Counted from the first letter of the stretch, positions 15,089-23,713 are shown. The stretch: DNA of 48,576 bases from Alphaproteobacteria bacterium (GCA_021776685.1 JAJFFJ010000065.1:1-48576), one strand, 5' to 3'. The notes: generated from the letters alone by a model not told the origin. A program made the numbers and translations.

Positions 15089-16333
15089 TTATTCAATTTT
15101 GTTCATTATTGGGATGACGTTATCGACTTCGCTGCCTTCGATCAGGTCGCGTAGCCATCGATCATATGCGTCCATGGCGGTGCGTTTCTCCGGACCCCAC
15201 TCGTGCCGCTGATAGACGCCAACGATTCCTGCGCGGCTTCCTGAAATATGATTCAGAAGGGCTTCAGTAACTTCCAGTCGTGTTCCAATTTTCTGATGGA
15301 CGGTTGCAAAGGTCCTGCGCAGATCGTGGGTCCGCCAATTTTCGACGCCAGAAGCGGCATCCATGCGCGCCTTGCCTTTCCCGAATCCTGACAAGGCGGT
15401 TCCGCCCTTTCTCCCGAGAAGGTATTCGCCGCCCTCGAAACGGGGCACCTCTGCGACCAGGTCGAGCGCAAGATCGGGCAGTGGTACGATATGGGCCGAA
15501 TTGTTCTTCGACCGATCCGCGGGAATTATCCACACCCGCCCATCCAAATCGAGCTCCGCCCAGTTCATTCCTGCGACCTCGGACAAGCGCGCGCCCGTAA
15601 GTATTAGCAGGCGGTAAAGTGTTCCAAACGGGTGTCCCAGGTCGTCTGCAGCGTTCCAGACGGCAAGAAGTTCGTCGTCCTTTAAGTACCGTTCGCGGTG
15701 CCTAATCTGGGCAGGGGGCTGGATACCGATAATCGGGTTTGCTTCAAGTTCGCCCCGGCCGACGAGCCAGTTGAACATCTTTCGGACTGCAGCGAGCGTT
15801 TTTCCAGCGGTGCGTCCCTTGCCTTCTCTGACTATCTTATCAAGGACGCGGGTAACGTCACGGCGCTCGACATTGTCAATTTGCATGCTCCCGATGAGCG
15901 GGATCACGTACAGCCGAAAGTTCGTATCGTAATCGCGCCACGATCGAAGGTTTGGTTTCGCATAGTCCTCAATGAAACGCTCAGCCGCAGCGGCAACCGT
16001 AAAATCCTTGGCCCGTTCAGTGACCAACTTCTGCCTTTCGCGTTCTCGATCTTGTTCGCGCTTGTCTTCAATAGGGTCTTTGCCAGCGCCCACCAATTTT
16101 AGCGCGTCACGTGCCACGTCCCGTGCATCGGCGAGAGAATGAATGCCGACCTTACCCAGTGTCATGCGCCGGACATGGCGCTTCTCAGGGGACCGGAATT
16201 TTACGAACCAGCTTTTCCCCTTCGTTCCAACGCGTACGCCAAATCCCGGAAGAACGGTGTCGTAAATGTCATACTGGCCTGTCGACGCCAGCTTTAGACT
16301 GTCGACAGACCGTCCGGTCAGCTTCTGTTTCAT
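15089..16333 (-). CDS. int: Tyrosine integrase
   Basis: A 414-residue phage integrase of the P4/DUF4102 type. It has an N-terminal arm-binding domain (LPGFGVRVGTKGKSWFVKF), a core-binding SAM-like domain around residues 110-200, and a catalytic domain with Arg in TGARLSEV, HDLRRTFAT, a later LLNHISG and the nucleophile Tyr in VYQRHEWG. It recombines the element with a tRNA gene. It reads away from the attachment site, with about 170 bases holding four AGGCCAA repeats between its start and the tRNA fragment. All catalytic residues are present, so it is likely active. Confidence 0.95.
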   Translation of the reverse strand: MKQKLTGRSVDSLKLASTGQYDIYDTVLPGFGVRVGTKGKSWFVKFRSPEKRHVRRMTLGKVGIHSLADARDVARDALKLVGAGKDPIEDKREQDRERERQKLVTERAKDFTVAAAAERFIEDYAKPNLRSWRDYDTNFRLYVIPLIGSMQIDNVERRDVTRVLDKIVREGKGRTAGKTLAAVRKMFNWLVGRGELEANPIIGIQPPAQIRHRERYLKDDELLAVWNAADDLGHPFGTLYRLLILTGARLSEVAGMNWAELDLDGRVWIIPADRSKNNSAHIVPLPDLALDLVAEVPRFEGGEYLLGRKGGTALSGFGKGKARMDAASGVENWRTHDLRRTFATVHQKIGTRLEVTEALLNHISGSRAGIVGVYQRHEWGPEKRTAMDAYDRWLRDLIEGSEVDNVIPIMNKIE

Positions 16334-16350
16334 AATCCGCGGGTCCTTTT

Positions 16351-16399
16351 AGGCCAATGAACAGGCCAACAAATCTCTCTAGGCCAACACTGAGGCCAA
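16351..16399 (+). repeat. Four AGGCCAA direct repeats before the integrase
   Basis: AGGCCAA occurs at 16351, 16363, 16381 and 16393, with spacing of 12, 18 and 12 bases, that is two similar pairs. They sit between the integrase start and the attachment site. They may be arm-type sites for the integrase or operators of the integrase gene; the same pair occurs before the terminase operon. Confidence 0.7.
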
Positions 16400-16505
16400 C
16401 ATTAAGTGAAATTTGATGAAACAACAAGATCGCTGATTAATCCCACGTTTACACGTTTTCTTTCATGAGGTAGAAAAATCTGTGCAATTGTCAGTCTAGT
16501 TATGA

Positions 16506-16553
16506 GGACTTCTAATCCGCAGGTCGCAGGTTCGAATCCTGCCGGGGTCGCCA
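16506..16553 (+). tRNA. 3' fragment of tRNA-Arg(UCU), attachment site
   Basis: The sequence holds an anticodon loop CTTCTAA (anticodon TCT), the 3' strand of its stem, a complete T-arm (GCAGG TTCGAAT CCTGC at 16526-16542), the 3' acceptor strand CGGGGTC, discriminator G and encoded CCA (16551-16553). No D-arm or 5' acceptor strand precedes it, and the 5' anticodon stem breaks at 16505. It is therefore the chromosomal 3' remnant left by integration, marking the attachment core of the element. Confidence 0.85.
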
Positions 16554-16633
16554 GTTTCTGAAAGCGCCCGACAAACTTTTTTCATACCCGTTCTCGTGTT
16601 GGCGATGTTGTTCGCCGCGACGGCGCAGGTTTG

Positions 16634-17434
16634 TCATTTGCCTTCTTGCTTGTCGTTGACGATTTTCTCGAACCGCCGTTCCCAGGCCAGATGTCTGCCG
16701 GCGGCGCCCAGGACGAAGGGCGACACTGCGATCATCCAGATCATGACACGGTTGATCAGCGAGGCGGGGAAGCGCATGGGGCGGATAAAATCGACGAAAA
16801 GGACCACACGCACGCCGTCAGTGTCGTTCCAGGCCTCGTGGTCGAAGGTGTCGTCGAAGACCAGGCTTTTGCCGGCCTCCCAATGGCGCACGTCATCGCC
16901 GACCCGGATTGCGCAGGCGCTCGACGGCTCGGGTACGATCAGCGCGAGGTGGTATCGCAACACACCCTTGAACGGGCCGCGATGGGAAGGGAGCCGCTTG
17001 CCGGGCGCGAAGATCGAAAACATTGCGGTCTTCATGCCGGGAATGCGTTTCAGGATCTTCGCGGTCTTGGGGGACCGCTTGCAGTTGCGCGATGTTTTGA
17101 GCCCATAGGCCCAGAAGAAAAACGTCTTCCAGCCATCATCTTGCGTGAGATATCGCTGATCCGGTGAAAGGTCCTGAAAGTTTGGCAGATGCTCACGATT
17201 AGCCAGCAGGGGTTCCAACTCACCGAGGATTGACTGCCAATCCTTTTCGATAGCGGCAATCCAGGGGAAGCTGTCCGAGTTGAACCAGGCTCTGTCGCCC
17301 ACTTTCGAGGCGCGTCCGAACAGCCGGTCGAAGGCAAAGGCGATCTTCTTGCCAATGGCTAATGCGGCGTTGTCGATCTTTCTGCGGAAGCCTTTGAGCA
17401 TGGAACCGTGGCCAGCCTGGTCCGAGTTGTCCAT
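16634..17434 (-). CDS. Aspartyl/asparaginyl beta-hydroxylase family, LpxO-like
   Basis: A 266-residue Fe(II)/2-oxoglutarate-dependent oxygenase of the AspH/LpxO family. Landmarks are TFFFWAYG near residue 85, the first metal His in LPSHRGPFKGVLRYHLAL, and the second His in FDDTFDHEAWN followed by the 2-oxoglutarate-binding region DGVRVVLFVDF. A hydrophobic C-terminal helix (INRVMIWMIAVSPFVLG) suggests membrane attachment, as in LpxO, which hydroxylates a lipid A acyl chain at C2. A role in outer membrane modification is therefore likely; substrate not proven. It is the first chromosomal gene beside the attachment site, on the minus strand. Confidence 0.8.
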   Translation of the reverse strand: MDNSDQAGHGSMLKGFRRKIDNAALAIGKKIAFAFDRLFGRASKVGDRAWFNSDSFPWIAAIEKDWQSILGELEPLLANREHLPNFQDLSPDQRYLTQDDGWKTFFFWAYGLKTSRNCKRSPKTAKILKRIPGMKTAMFSIFAPGKRLPSHRGPFKGVLRYHLALIVPEPSSACAIRVGDDVRHWEAGKSLVFDDTFDHEAWNDTDGVRVVLFVDFIRPMRFPASLINRVMIWMIAVSPFVLGAAGRHLAWERRFEKIVNDKQEGK

Positions 17435-17572
17435 CTACTATGGGATGGCCGGTCGGAATTTGCCAATCCGGCCAACGCCATTTCTGAGCTTAGGTCTCTA
17501 ATTCGTGATTGGGCAAGATCGGCGCCGGTCAGGGACCGGTTGTTTTCAGTTGCCTGTGCGACCGGCAGCGCG

Positions 17573-18892
17573 CTATCCCGGCAGGATCAGATCGGGCAGC
17601 CAGGTCGCCACCACCGGGACGGCGACGATCAGGGCGAGAACCAGGATCTCCAGCAGGATGAAAGGTGTGGCGGCGACATAAATCTGCCGCATGGTGATAT
17701 CCGGCGGCGCCACGCCTTTCATGACGAAGAGCAGCAGCCCGAAAGGCGGTGTCGTAAAGCTGATTTCCAGCACGATCAGCATCAAGACGCCGAACCACAC
17801 CACATCGAATCCGGCGTGCTCGACCAGGGGCATGAAAAACGGCAGTGTAATCAGCATCATCGACATCTGGTCGATGAAGGCGCCCAGGAACAGCAGCACA
17901 CACAGCATGATGATGAGCAGCGCCATGGGCGTCAGCTTCCAGCCGACGATGAGTTCCAGAAGACCATCGACGGCGCCGGAGAAGGCCAGGATCTGCGAGA
18001 AGGTGATCGACGCGCAAATGATAAAGAGGGCCATGCCCGTGACCTTGGCCGTTTCCATCATGGATTTGCGCAGTGCCTGCCAGGAGAGGCAGCGGTAGCA
18101 GAGCGCCGCGATGATCGCACCGACTGCGCCGAGGGCCGCCGATTCGGACGGCGTCGCCCAGCCGAAGAGAATGCTGCCCACGACCAGGATAAACAGGGTC
18201 AGGAGCGGCACCACATAGATGAAGAGGGGAATCAGGCGCTCGGACAGGCTGACTGATTCCTGGTCGTATGTTGGAGCCAATTTCGGATTGAGATGGCAGC
18301 GCACCACAATGTAGATGACAAACAGCGCCGCGATCAGAAGCCCGGGGATGATCCCTGCGATCAGCAACTGGGCGATGGGCATCTGCGCCAGGCTGGCCAG
18401 CAAGACGGCCAGCGCCGACGGCGGGATAAGCATGGCGATACCGCCGGTGCCCAGGATCGGCCCGATGGCGATTGTCGGGTGATATCCGCGCTTGCGCATT
18501 TCGGGCAACAGGACGCTGCCGAGGATCGCCGTGTTCGCCATGGTCGAGCCTGACAGGGTCGAGAACAAGGTGCCTGCCGACACGGCGACCAGCGACAGCC
18601 GTCCGGGAACCCGGGCAATGACCTTGTCGACGGCGTCGATTGCCCGGAACGCCATGCCCGAGTGAAACATGATCTCGCCCATGAGGATGAACAGCGGAAT
18701 GGGCGCGAGGGAAAAGATCTTCACCGAGGCGACGGCGTTGCGCACGAGCTGCATCAAACCGGCTTCGCCGCCGAGAAAGATAAGCCCGCCCACCAGATTG
18801 ACGGTAAAGAAGGCGAAGGCCACCGGCAGGCCGATCGCCATCAATGTCGCCAACATGCCGAGCATCATTGCGAGGGCGTAATACCACTCCAT
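17573..18892 (-). CDS. dctM: TRAP transporter large permease
   Basis: A 439-residue, roughly twelve-helix membrane protein of the DctM family (GLPVAFAFFTVNLVGG, LIPPSALAVLLASLAQ, GAFIDQMSMMLITLPFFMP). It forms the sodium-driven translocation channel for an organic acid. It follows dctQ with a 3-base gap and is last in the dctP-dctQ-dctM operon. The substrate is unknown; neighbouring catabolic enzymes point to a carboxylic acid. Confidence 0.95.
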   Translation of the reverse strand: MEWYYALAMMLGMLATLMAIGLPVAFAFFTVNLVGGLIFLGGEAGLMQLVRNAVASVKIFSLAPIPLFILMGEIMFHSGMAFRAIDAVDKVIARVPGRLSLVAVSAGTLFSTLSGSTMANTAILGSVLLPEMRKRGYHPTIAIGPILGTGGIAMLIPPSALAVLLASLAQMPIAQLLIAGIIPGLLIAALFVIYIVVRCHLNPKLAPTYDQESVSLSERLIPLFIYVVPLLTLFILVVGSILFGWATPSESAALGAVGAIIAALCYRCLSWQALRKSMMETAKVTGMALFIICASITFSQILAFSGAVDGLLELIVGWKLTPMALLIIMLCVLLFLGAFIDQMSMMLITLPFFMPLVEHAGFDVVWFGVLMLIVLEISFTTPPFGLLLFVMKGVAPPDITMRQIYVAATPFILLEILVLALIVAVPVVATWLPDLILPG

Positions 18893-18895
18893 TGC

Positions 18896-19414
18896 TCAGA
18901 AACCGCCGTCGGCAATATCGGGGACGGTGGGCTCCGCTGCAGGGCGCCCGCGGAAAATCCGCCGGACAAATTCCAGGATCATCGCCCCGCAGGAAACCGG
19001 CACGAGGGCGAACAGCCACCATTCCTTGATGGTCAGGATCCGGAATATCTTGGTGTCGAGGTGATAGAGCTCGATCGTGGATCTCAGCCCGTAATAGAAA
19101 ATTACGGCGCAGACGCCGATGCCGATCAGGTTTGCCACGACTTCGACGATGCGCCGGAGTCCGGCCGGCAGGTTCTCCACCACAATGTCGACGCTGACAT
19201 GGGCCGAATGTTTGAGCACCCAGGGCGCGCCGAGAAAGGTGACTGCCACCAGCCCATATTCGACCAATTCGATCATCCAGGGGAGCGAGCCGAGATTGAA
19301 CCCCCGGACCAGAATATCAGTGGTAATGCCGAGGGCGATGAGTCCCAGCAACACCGCCGACACGGCCCCCATTACATCAAGGGCAATGTCGAACAGCTTG
19401 AGAATGAACCCCAT
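18896..19414 (-). CDS. dctQ: TRAP transporter small permease
   Basis: A 172-residue protein with four hydrophobic helices, starting MGFILKLFDIALDVMG, with the family features TDILVRGFNLGSLPWMIELVEY and APWVLKHSAHVSVD. It is the small DctQ subunit that pairs with DctM. It lies between dctP (94-base gap) and dctM. Confidence 0.92.
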   Translation of the reverse strand: MGFILKLFDIALDVMGAVSAVLLGLIALGITTDILVRGFNLGSLPWMIELVEYGLVAVTFLGAPWVLKHSAHVSVDIVVENLPAGLRRIVEVVANLIGIGVCAVIFYYGLRSTIELYHLDTKIFRILTIKEWWLFALVPVSCGAMILEFVRRIFRGRPAAEPTVPDIADGGF

Positions 19415-19509
19415 TCAGGACCACCACCGGCGGTGCCCGCATGCCTTTCGGCTGTGGGCTTGTGCGGACGCCCACATTTGGCAGCGGGCGCCCGCGGTCA
19501 CCGGTTGTG

Positions 19510-20499
19510 CTATTTCTGCTCGGTCAGTTTGCGGATCATCGGCCCGTTCACCGGGTCCTTTTTCATCACATCGGCCCACCCGGCAGATTTTGCGGTGTCC
19601 AGGAACTTCTTGCGGTCCGCACCTTTCAGGACGATGGCCTTGACCCCGTCCCGCGCCTGTTTTGCGCGTTCGCTGACATTGTTCTTTGCGCGAATGCCGC
19701 GGAACTCATTCTCGAGCCGCACCTGCACGTCGTGCAGCGCCTTCTTCTGGACCGCATTGAGTTTTTTCCAGGTATCAAGATTGACCAGCACGCTGATCTC
19801 GGCGGTAAAGAATCCCGGCTCGACACGGTATTTGATGATTTTCTGCCAGCCCCATGCGTGGATGCCCCACAACGGCCACCCAAGTCCATGGAACACACCG
19901 CGTTCCAGTCCGGTATAGGCCTGGCTCGGTGGCGTCGTAATCATGACGCCGCCAAGCGCGTTAATGAACGACTGATAGACCGACGTGCCCCTGATCTTGA
20001 GGCCCTTGAGGCTCGCGCCTGTGATCGGCTTGGTCAGATAGAAATGGAAGTTCACACCGTCGCCCCAGCGGCCGAGATAGTGAACATTCATGTTCTTGCG
20101 GTAGAGCGGCCGCAGCAGGGCGAACGCGCCATTGGTGCGCTGCACCTGTACCGGAACCGTCGACATCTTCTGCGCGTCGGCGATGGGCATGATCTTGTTG
20201 TAGTAGGTGCCCGGCAGGTGAACGATGTCGAGGACGCCGGATTTGACAGCGTTGCCCATCTCGAACGGGTTCATGGCTTTAAAGCCCGCGGCGACCATTC
20301 TGACCCGCACACCATGGGTCTTCGAGCCTTCGTTGACGCGTTTGATCCACGTCTTGATATGCGGATACCAGCTGCGATCAACCGACGGCAAAAACGTGCC
20401 GGCTTTGAGGGTGATATCGGCTGCCGATGCTGGCGTCTGGACAAAAGAACAGGCGATTCCGATAGCGACGGCGCCTGCGAATGACGTAGGTTTTTTCAT
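19510..20499 (-). CDS. dctP: TRAP transporter substrate-binding protein
   Basis: The start ATG 20499 follows GGGGAAG. A signal peptide (KKPTSFAGAVAIGIACSF, cleavage after ASA) directs the mature protein to the periplasm. The DctP fold is shown by TLKAGTFLP, LKGLKIRGTSVYQSFINALG (substrate-contact Arg expected in KIRG), QAYTGLERGVFHGLGWPLWG and FTAEISVLVNLDTWKKL. It captures an organic acid for DctQM. It is divergent from the FAH-family gene at 20812, so one control region may serve both. Confidence 0.93.
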   Translation of the reverse strand: MKKPTSFAGAVAIGIACSFVQTPASAADITLKAGTFLPSVDRSWYPHIKTWIKRVNEGSKTHGVRVRMVAAGFKAMNPFEMGNAVKSGVLDIVHLPGTYYNKIMPIADAQKMSTVPVQVQRTNGAFALLRPLYRKNMNVHYLGRWGDGVNFHFYLTKPITGASLKGLKIRGTSVYQSFINALGGVMITTPPSQAYTGLERGVFHGLGWPLWGIHAWGWQKIIKYRVEPGFFTAEISVLVNLDTWKKLNAVQKKALHDVQVRLENEFRGIRAKNNVSERAKQARDGVKAIVLKGADRKKFLDTAKSAGWADVMKKDPVNGPMIRKLTEQK

Positions 20500-20811
20500 G
20501 CCACTTCCCCACAACAATGGGACCGTGTGACGGTCCGTTACCCCTGATGCCGGGTTGCCGTGGTGTTGCATCCATCGGTGGGCCCGACTCTACTACAACG
20601 ATCGCAGGGTCATTTTCGGTGGCGACCGCTGCTCGTGCACAGACTGGACTTTAGCTGCCTGCCACGCAAGTCGAATTGCCCGCCAACCACCCCCGACAGG
20701 GCGATAGGAGGTATGTGCCGGGCTTGGTTGATCGTGGTCCGCAATTGAGGTACGGGAGTCGAGAAGTGGGAGATGGCAGGGGCGTCTGCCGCCGAAAAAA
20801 GGGAAAAAGTG
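20500..20811. promoter_or_regulatory. Divergent intergenic region
   Basis: 312 bases between dctP (minus) and the FAH gene (plus). It should hold both promoters. GGAGGT at 20706-20711 is directly followed by possible starts, but the resulting frames are short or overlap the FAH gene. No clear operator palindrome or attenuator was seen. Confidence 0.4.
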
Positions 20812-21849
20812 ATGCAGCATTATCGGCTAGCAACGGTCGAGTACCGCGGGCGTACGTTCCCCGTCGTAGAGGTCGGAGAAGCGCTGATCGATTTCGGGAT
20901 TGGCTATGAAGCGTTCAAGGCCGCGACCGGCAAACGGGACTTTTTCAAAGCCAGGCACGACTACACGATGCTGGATATTCTGGATGAGTGGTCGCTGTTC
21001 GACGCTTGTCTCGACGATTTCGTCGACTACTACGCCAAGGAAACGGTCGGCGCCTGGCCGGACATTGCCTACAGGGCTGATGAGGTCACGTTTCTGCCGC
21101 CGATCCTCTATCCCAACAAGATTCTGAACGCCGGCTCCAACTATTACGACCATTCCCTGGAGATGGGTGCGGCGGCGCCCGACCGGGAGAAACACGAGCC
21201 CTATTTCTTCTACAAGGGTTCGCGCCATAACGTCGTCGGCCACGGCGGCACGGTCTTCCTGACGCCGCGGGCAGACTATATCGACTGGGAAGCGGAACTG
21301 GCCATCGTGATTGGCAAGACCGCAAAGAACGTTTCGGAAGAAGACGCACTCGACTATGTGGCCGGCTTCACCTGTTACAACGATATCTCTGCCCGCGACC
21401 GGATGATCCGGCAGGGTGAAACCTTCGACTACGACTGGTTCGCCAACAAGGGCAACGACTCCTTCGCGCCCATCGGGCCGTTCATCACACCGGCGAAATT
21501 CATTGAGGACATCTCCGACACGCGCATTCGCTGCTACCACAACGGCGATGTGGTCCAGGACTTCAGCACCAGCAACATTGTGTTCACGGTGCCCGAGTTG
21601 ATTGCCAACGCCTCGGCCATTACGACCCTTTCGCCGGGCGACGTGATTGCGACCGGCACTGGCGCCGGCGCCGGCATGGCACATGGCGTCACCGTCGAAC
21701 ACGGCGAGATCCACAAGGTCTTCGAGCATATGTACGCTGGTAAAAGCCGCCTGCTGTCGCCGGGCGATTCGATAACCGTCGAAATCGACGGAGTCGGCCG
21801 CCTGGAAAACAGCGTCGCTGCCTATCCCAACGACCCAAATCGCAGTTGA
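20812..21849 (+). CDS. Fumarylacetoacetate hydrolase family protein
   Basis: The start ATG 20812 is preferred because AAGGGA lies about nine bases before it; ATG 20773 would add 13 residues. The 345-residue protein has the FAH C-terminal fold: ILNAGSNYYDHSLEMG, the metal-binding acid motif DWEAELAIVIGK, YVAGFTCYNDISARD, and SPGDVIATGTGAGAGM. Members hydrolyse C-C bonds of acylpyruvates or hydrate and decarboxylate oxo-dienoates from ring cleavage. First gene of the plus-strand catabolic run and divergent from the TRAP operon, so it probably acts on the imported compound or its product. Confidence 0.9.
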   Translation: MQHYRLATVEYRGRTFPVVEVGEALIDFGIGYEAFKAATGKRDFFKARHDYTMLDILDEWSLFDACLDDFVDYYAKETVGAWPDIAYRADEVTFLPPILYPNKILNAGSNYYDHSLEMGAAAPDREKHEPYFFYKGSRHNVVGHGGTVFLTPRADYIDWEAELAIVIGKTAKNVSEEDALDYVAGFTCYNDISARDRMIRQGETFDYDWFANKGNDSFAPIGPFITPAKFIEDISDTRIRCYHNGDVVQDFSTSNIVFTVPELIANASAITTLSPGDVIATGTGAGAGMAHGVTVEHGEIHKVFEHMYAGKSRLLSPGDSITVEIDGVGRLENSVAAYPNDPNRS

Positions 21850-21866
21850 GCGCGGGGATTTCCACG

Positions 21867-22340
21867 ATGGCTGGCCGGATCGAAGAACGCCTCACCGAAC
21901 TGGGAATTTCATTGCCCCGTGCCGCCCCCGCATTTGCAACCTATCTGCCCTGGAAAATCGGCGGCAACACGGTCTACATCTCGGGGCAGGGGCCACTCAT
22001 CGACGCCAAGGTCGTGGAAGAGTTTTGCGGGCGGGTCGATAGTGAGTTGACGATTGAACAGGGACAAGCAGCAGCCCGGCTGACGGCATTGAATGTGATC
22101 GCCCAGCTCAAGGACGCGTGTGGTGGCGACCTCGACCGGGTTGCCTCGTGTCTTCTGTTGTCCGGCTTTGTCAATTGCGACCCGGGCTTCACCCAGACGC
22201 CACGGGTGATCAACGGCGGCTCGGATGTCATCGTCGAGATATTTGGCGACGCTGGCCGTCATGCGCGATATGCCGTGGGCTCACCCGGTCTGCCGGAAAA
22301 TATCTCGGTTGAGATCGCAGCGACCTTCGAGCTTCATTGA
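21867..22340 (+). CDS. RidA family protein
   Basis: A 157-residue RidA/YjgF-type protein (NTVYISGQGPL, EEFCGRVDSELTIEQGQAAA, TALNVIAQLKDACGGDLDRV, VEIAATFEL). Such trimers deaminate reactive enamine/imine intermediates or act on related small molecules. The start ATG 21867 has GGGGAT upstream; a TTG at 21846 overlapping the FAH stop is possible. The close link to the FAH gene suggests a role in the same pathway. The canonical imine-binding Arg near the C-terminus is not clearly present, so chemistry may differ. Confidence 0.85.
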   Translation: MAGRIEERLTELGISLPRAAPAFATYLPWKIGGNTVYISGQGPLIDAKVVEEFCGRVDSELTIEQGQAAARLTALNVIAQLKDACGGDLDRVASCLLLSGFVNCDPGFTQTPRVINGGSDVIVEIFGDAGRHARYAVGSPGLPENISVEIAATFELH

Positions 22341-22349
22341 GCTAAACCG

Positions 22350-22607
22350 CTATTTACGCGGGGCCGCCAGCGAGTCGCGTACAGCGCAGAGCGCCTCGTA
22401 GCTGCGAAAGGCGATAATCCCGAACTCAAAAAGAATCCGGCACATTAGACAGCCGCAGACCAGCGCAACCCACCACACGGCACTGTCGTGGGTGTACAGC
22501 CACCATGCTCCATAGATAGTGCCGCCGATGGCTGCCCAGAACAGAAGCTGCAGCAGCACAGGCGCAATCATTCGCCGGAAAAGCAGAATATCGAGCAGGA
22601 GCCGCAT
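22350..22607 (-). CDS. DUF4282-like small membrane protein
   Basis: An 85-residue protein with two hydrophobic helices and the pattern LFRRMIAPVLLQLLFW and GCLMCRILFEFGIIAFR, typical of DUF4282 proteins. Function unknown. It is convergent with the RidA gene, 9 bases apart. Confidence 0.75.
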   Translation of the reverse strand: MRLLLDILLFRRMIAPVLLQLLFWAAIGGTIYGAWWLYTHDSAVWWVALVCGCLMCRILFEFGIIAFRSYEALCAVRDSLAAPRK

Positions 22608-22640
22608 CGTGGCCTCCCCAGTTGCTGGACGCTCGGGTGT

Positions 22641-23264
22641 TCAGGAGGGCTGCGGCGGGCGCGGGGTGACGGAGGGTCCCCAGATTTTCTGCATCCCATC
22701 ATTCATGCGGCCAACCGGGGTGAAATGGTCGGCGGGTGAGCCCGCCACCCGCACATACACGCAGTCCACCACGGGATTGATCGAATGAATGTCGCCCACC
22801 AGGTAGAGGCGGGCCTCGCCGGGGTCGAGATTGTAGACAGACGTTTCCTTCAACGCAGCGTCCGGATCATAGGCATCGCCGGAAACAATCTCGAAATCGC
22901 GCATGGCGGTTCGCAGGCGCGACTGTCCATAGATCGCCCAGTCCAGACCGTGATCGTGGGGCGGAGATTCGCCTCGTCCTTCCTTGCCGATATAGATGAC
23001 CACCGCGAAGCCGGTCTCGTCGTCGGTAAAGAGCCGGTGGCCGCCGCGTGCGGTGCCGGGCCCGGCATATTCCGCCAGGAATCCCTGATCGGTCAGCAGC
23101 GGTAACAGGCGCTGGCGCACAGCCTCCTGCCCCGTGGTGCTCTCGTCGTCTTTCAGGATTTCCCGTGCATCGTCGCAAAAGGCCGTCAGCGCGGCCTGGC
23201 CTGGACTGGTGTCAACCGCCAGTTCACTTGAATTTACGGCCAGCTCGGCCTCTCCGACGGTCAT
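22641..23264 (-). CDS. Cupin-fold protein, cysteine-dioxygenase-like
   Basis: The start ATG 23264 is set by GGAGG upstream; it overlaps the stop of the DUF1801 gene (ATGA), so the two are translationally coupled. The 207-residue protein has a cupin core with the metal motif ESPPHDHGLDWAIYGQS, then a second part with LVGDIHSINPVVD supplying another His. This resembles small-molecule thiol dioxygenases or predicted metal-dependent enzymes of the cupin superfamily. Substrate unknown. Confidence 0.7.
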   Translation of the reverse strand: MTVGEAELAVNSSELAVDTSPGQAALTAFCDDAREILKDDESTTGQEAVRQRLLPLLTDQGFLAEYAGPGTARGGHRLFTDDETGFAVVIYIGKEGRGESPPHDHGLDWAIYGQSRLRTAMRDFEIVSGDAYDPDAALKETSVYNLDPGEARLYLVGDIHSINPVVDCVYVRVAGSPADHFTPVGRMNDGMQKIWGPSVTPRPPQPS

Positions 23265-23713
23265 GGTTTTGCCTCCGAAATGGGTCGCGCCATCTGTGGC
23301 GCGCGTTTGGCGAGATGATAGGTCAAGGCCATTGCAATGCAATGGGCGAGTTCCGGTCCTGACGGACGGCCGCAGTCGAAAAGCATGCTACGGTTGCCCG
23401 CAAATTCAAACGCATCGGGGTAAAGCAGGCGGAATTGCTCGACGAGGTTAGTGTTGCAGTTGAAATGAACCGCATAGCGGTGTGCCAGCGCCCGGCTCGG
23501 GGCAAGCCGCACTGTGCTGCCGCTGCCGGTTTCCGGGGTCAGGTAAGCGGGTTCACCCCATTTCAGGCATTCGTCCAGCTTGCCGACGCCGGGGGTGTCG
23601 CGGGCGGTCTGAAAGATCAGTTCGCGCGTGGCCATCAAGGCGCTGCGCATTTCCGGCGCGCAACGATCAAATACCGCCTTAACCTCGGGATTGGTAAAGC
23701 GGCGATATCGCAT
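23261..23713 (-). CDS. DUF1801 domain protein
   Basis: A 150-residue protein of the DUF1801 (YdhG-like) fold: ELIFQTARDTPGVGKLDECLKW, GEPAYLTPETGSGSTVRL, and FNCNTNLVEQFR. Function of this family is not established. It is the first of a two-gene operon with the cupin protein, and divergent from the amidohydrolase. Confidence 0.8.
   Translation of the reverse strand: MRYRRFTNPEVKAVFDRCAPEMRSALMATRELIFQTARDTPGVGKLDECLKWGEPAYLTPETGSGSTVRLAPSRALAHRYAVHFNCNTNLVEQFRLLYPDAFEFAGNRSMLFDCGRPSGPELAHCIAMALTYHLAKRAPQMARPISEAKP

Larger units (their letters stand above)
1..16553. mobile_element. Integrated element (right part), tRNA-Arg site, satellite-like, with CHAT/PBP cargo
   Basis: The right boundary is the 3' half of a tRNA-Arg gene (16506-16553) beside a tyrosine integrase. 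Because the fragment keeps only the tRNA 3' end and points right, the restored full tRNA should lie at the left end, outside the window. Genes typical of phage satellites or remnant prophages follow leftwards (AlpA, primase-polymerase, small and large terminase), but no portal, capsid or tail genes are seen before the cargo (CHAT proteases, membrane protein, divergent PBP). The AT-rich gaps at 7030-7240, 9880-10070 and 14904-15088 contrast with the GC-rich flanking chromosome. That the cargo belongs to the same element is an inference, since its left end is not visible. Confidence 0.75.

Noticed and set aside
14905-15096. 63-codon hydrophobic minus-strand frame after the integrase
   Set aside because: Its hydrophobicity comes from AT-rich, low-complexity DNA; no ribosome binding site, and it overlaps the integrase end.
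17525-17546. Hairpin CCGGTC/GACCGG followed by TTGTTTT as a terminator
   Set aside because: The T-rich side is on the plus strand, where no gene ends; both neighbouring genes are on the minus strand.
17529-19022. Long minus-strand frame (497 codons) over dctM and dctQ
   Set aside because: It is an out-of-frame shadow; the DctM and DctQ frames have clear membrane helices and family motifs.
18662-19918. 418-codon plus-strand frame opposite the TRAP genes
   Set aside because: Antisense shadow; composition follows the complement of the real genes.
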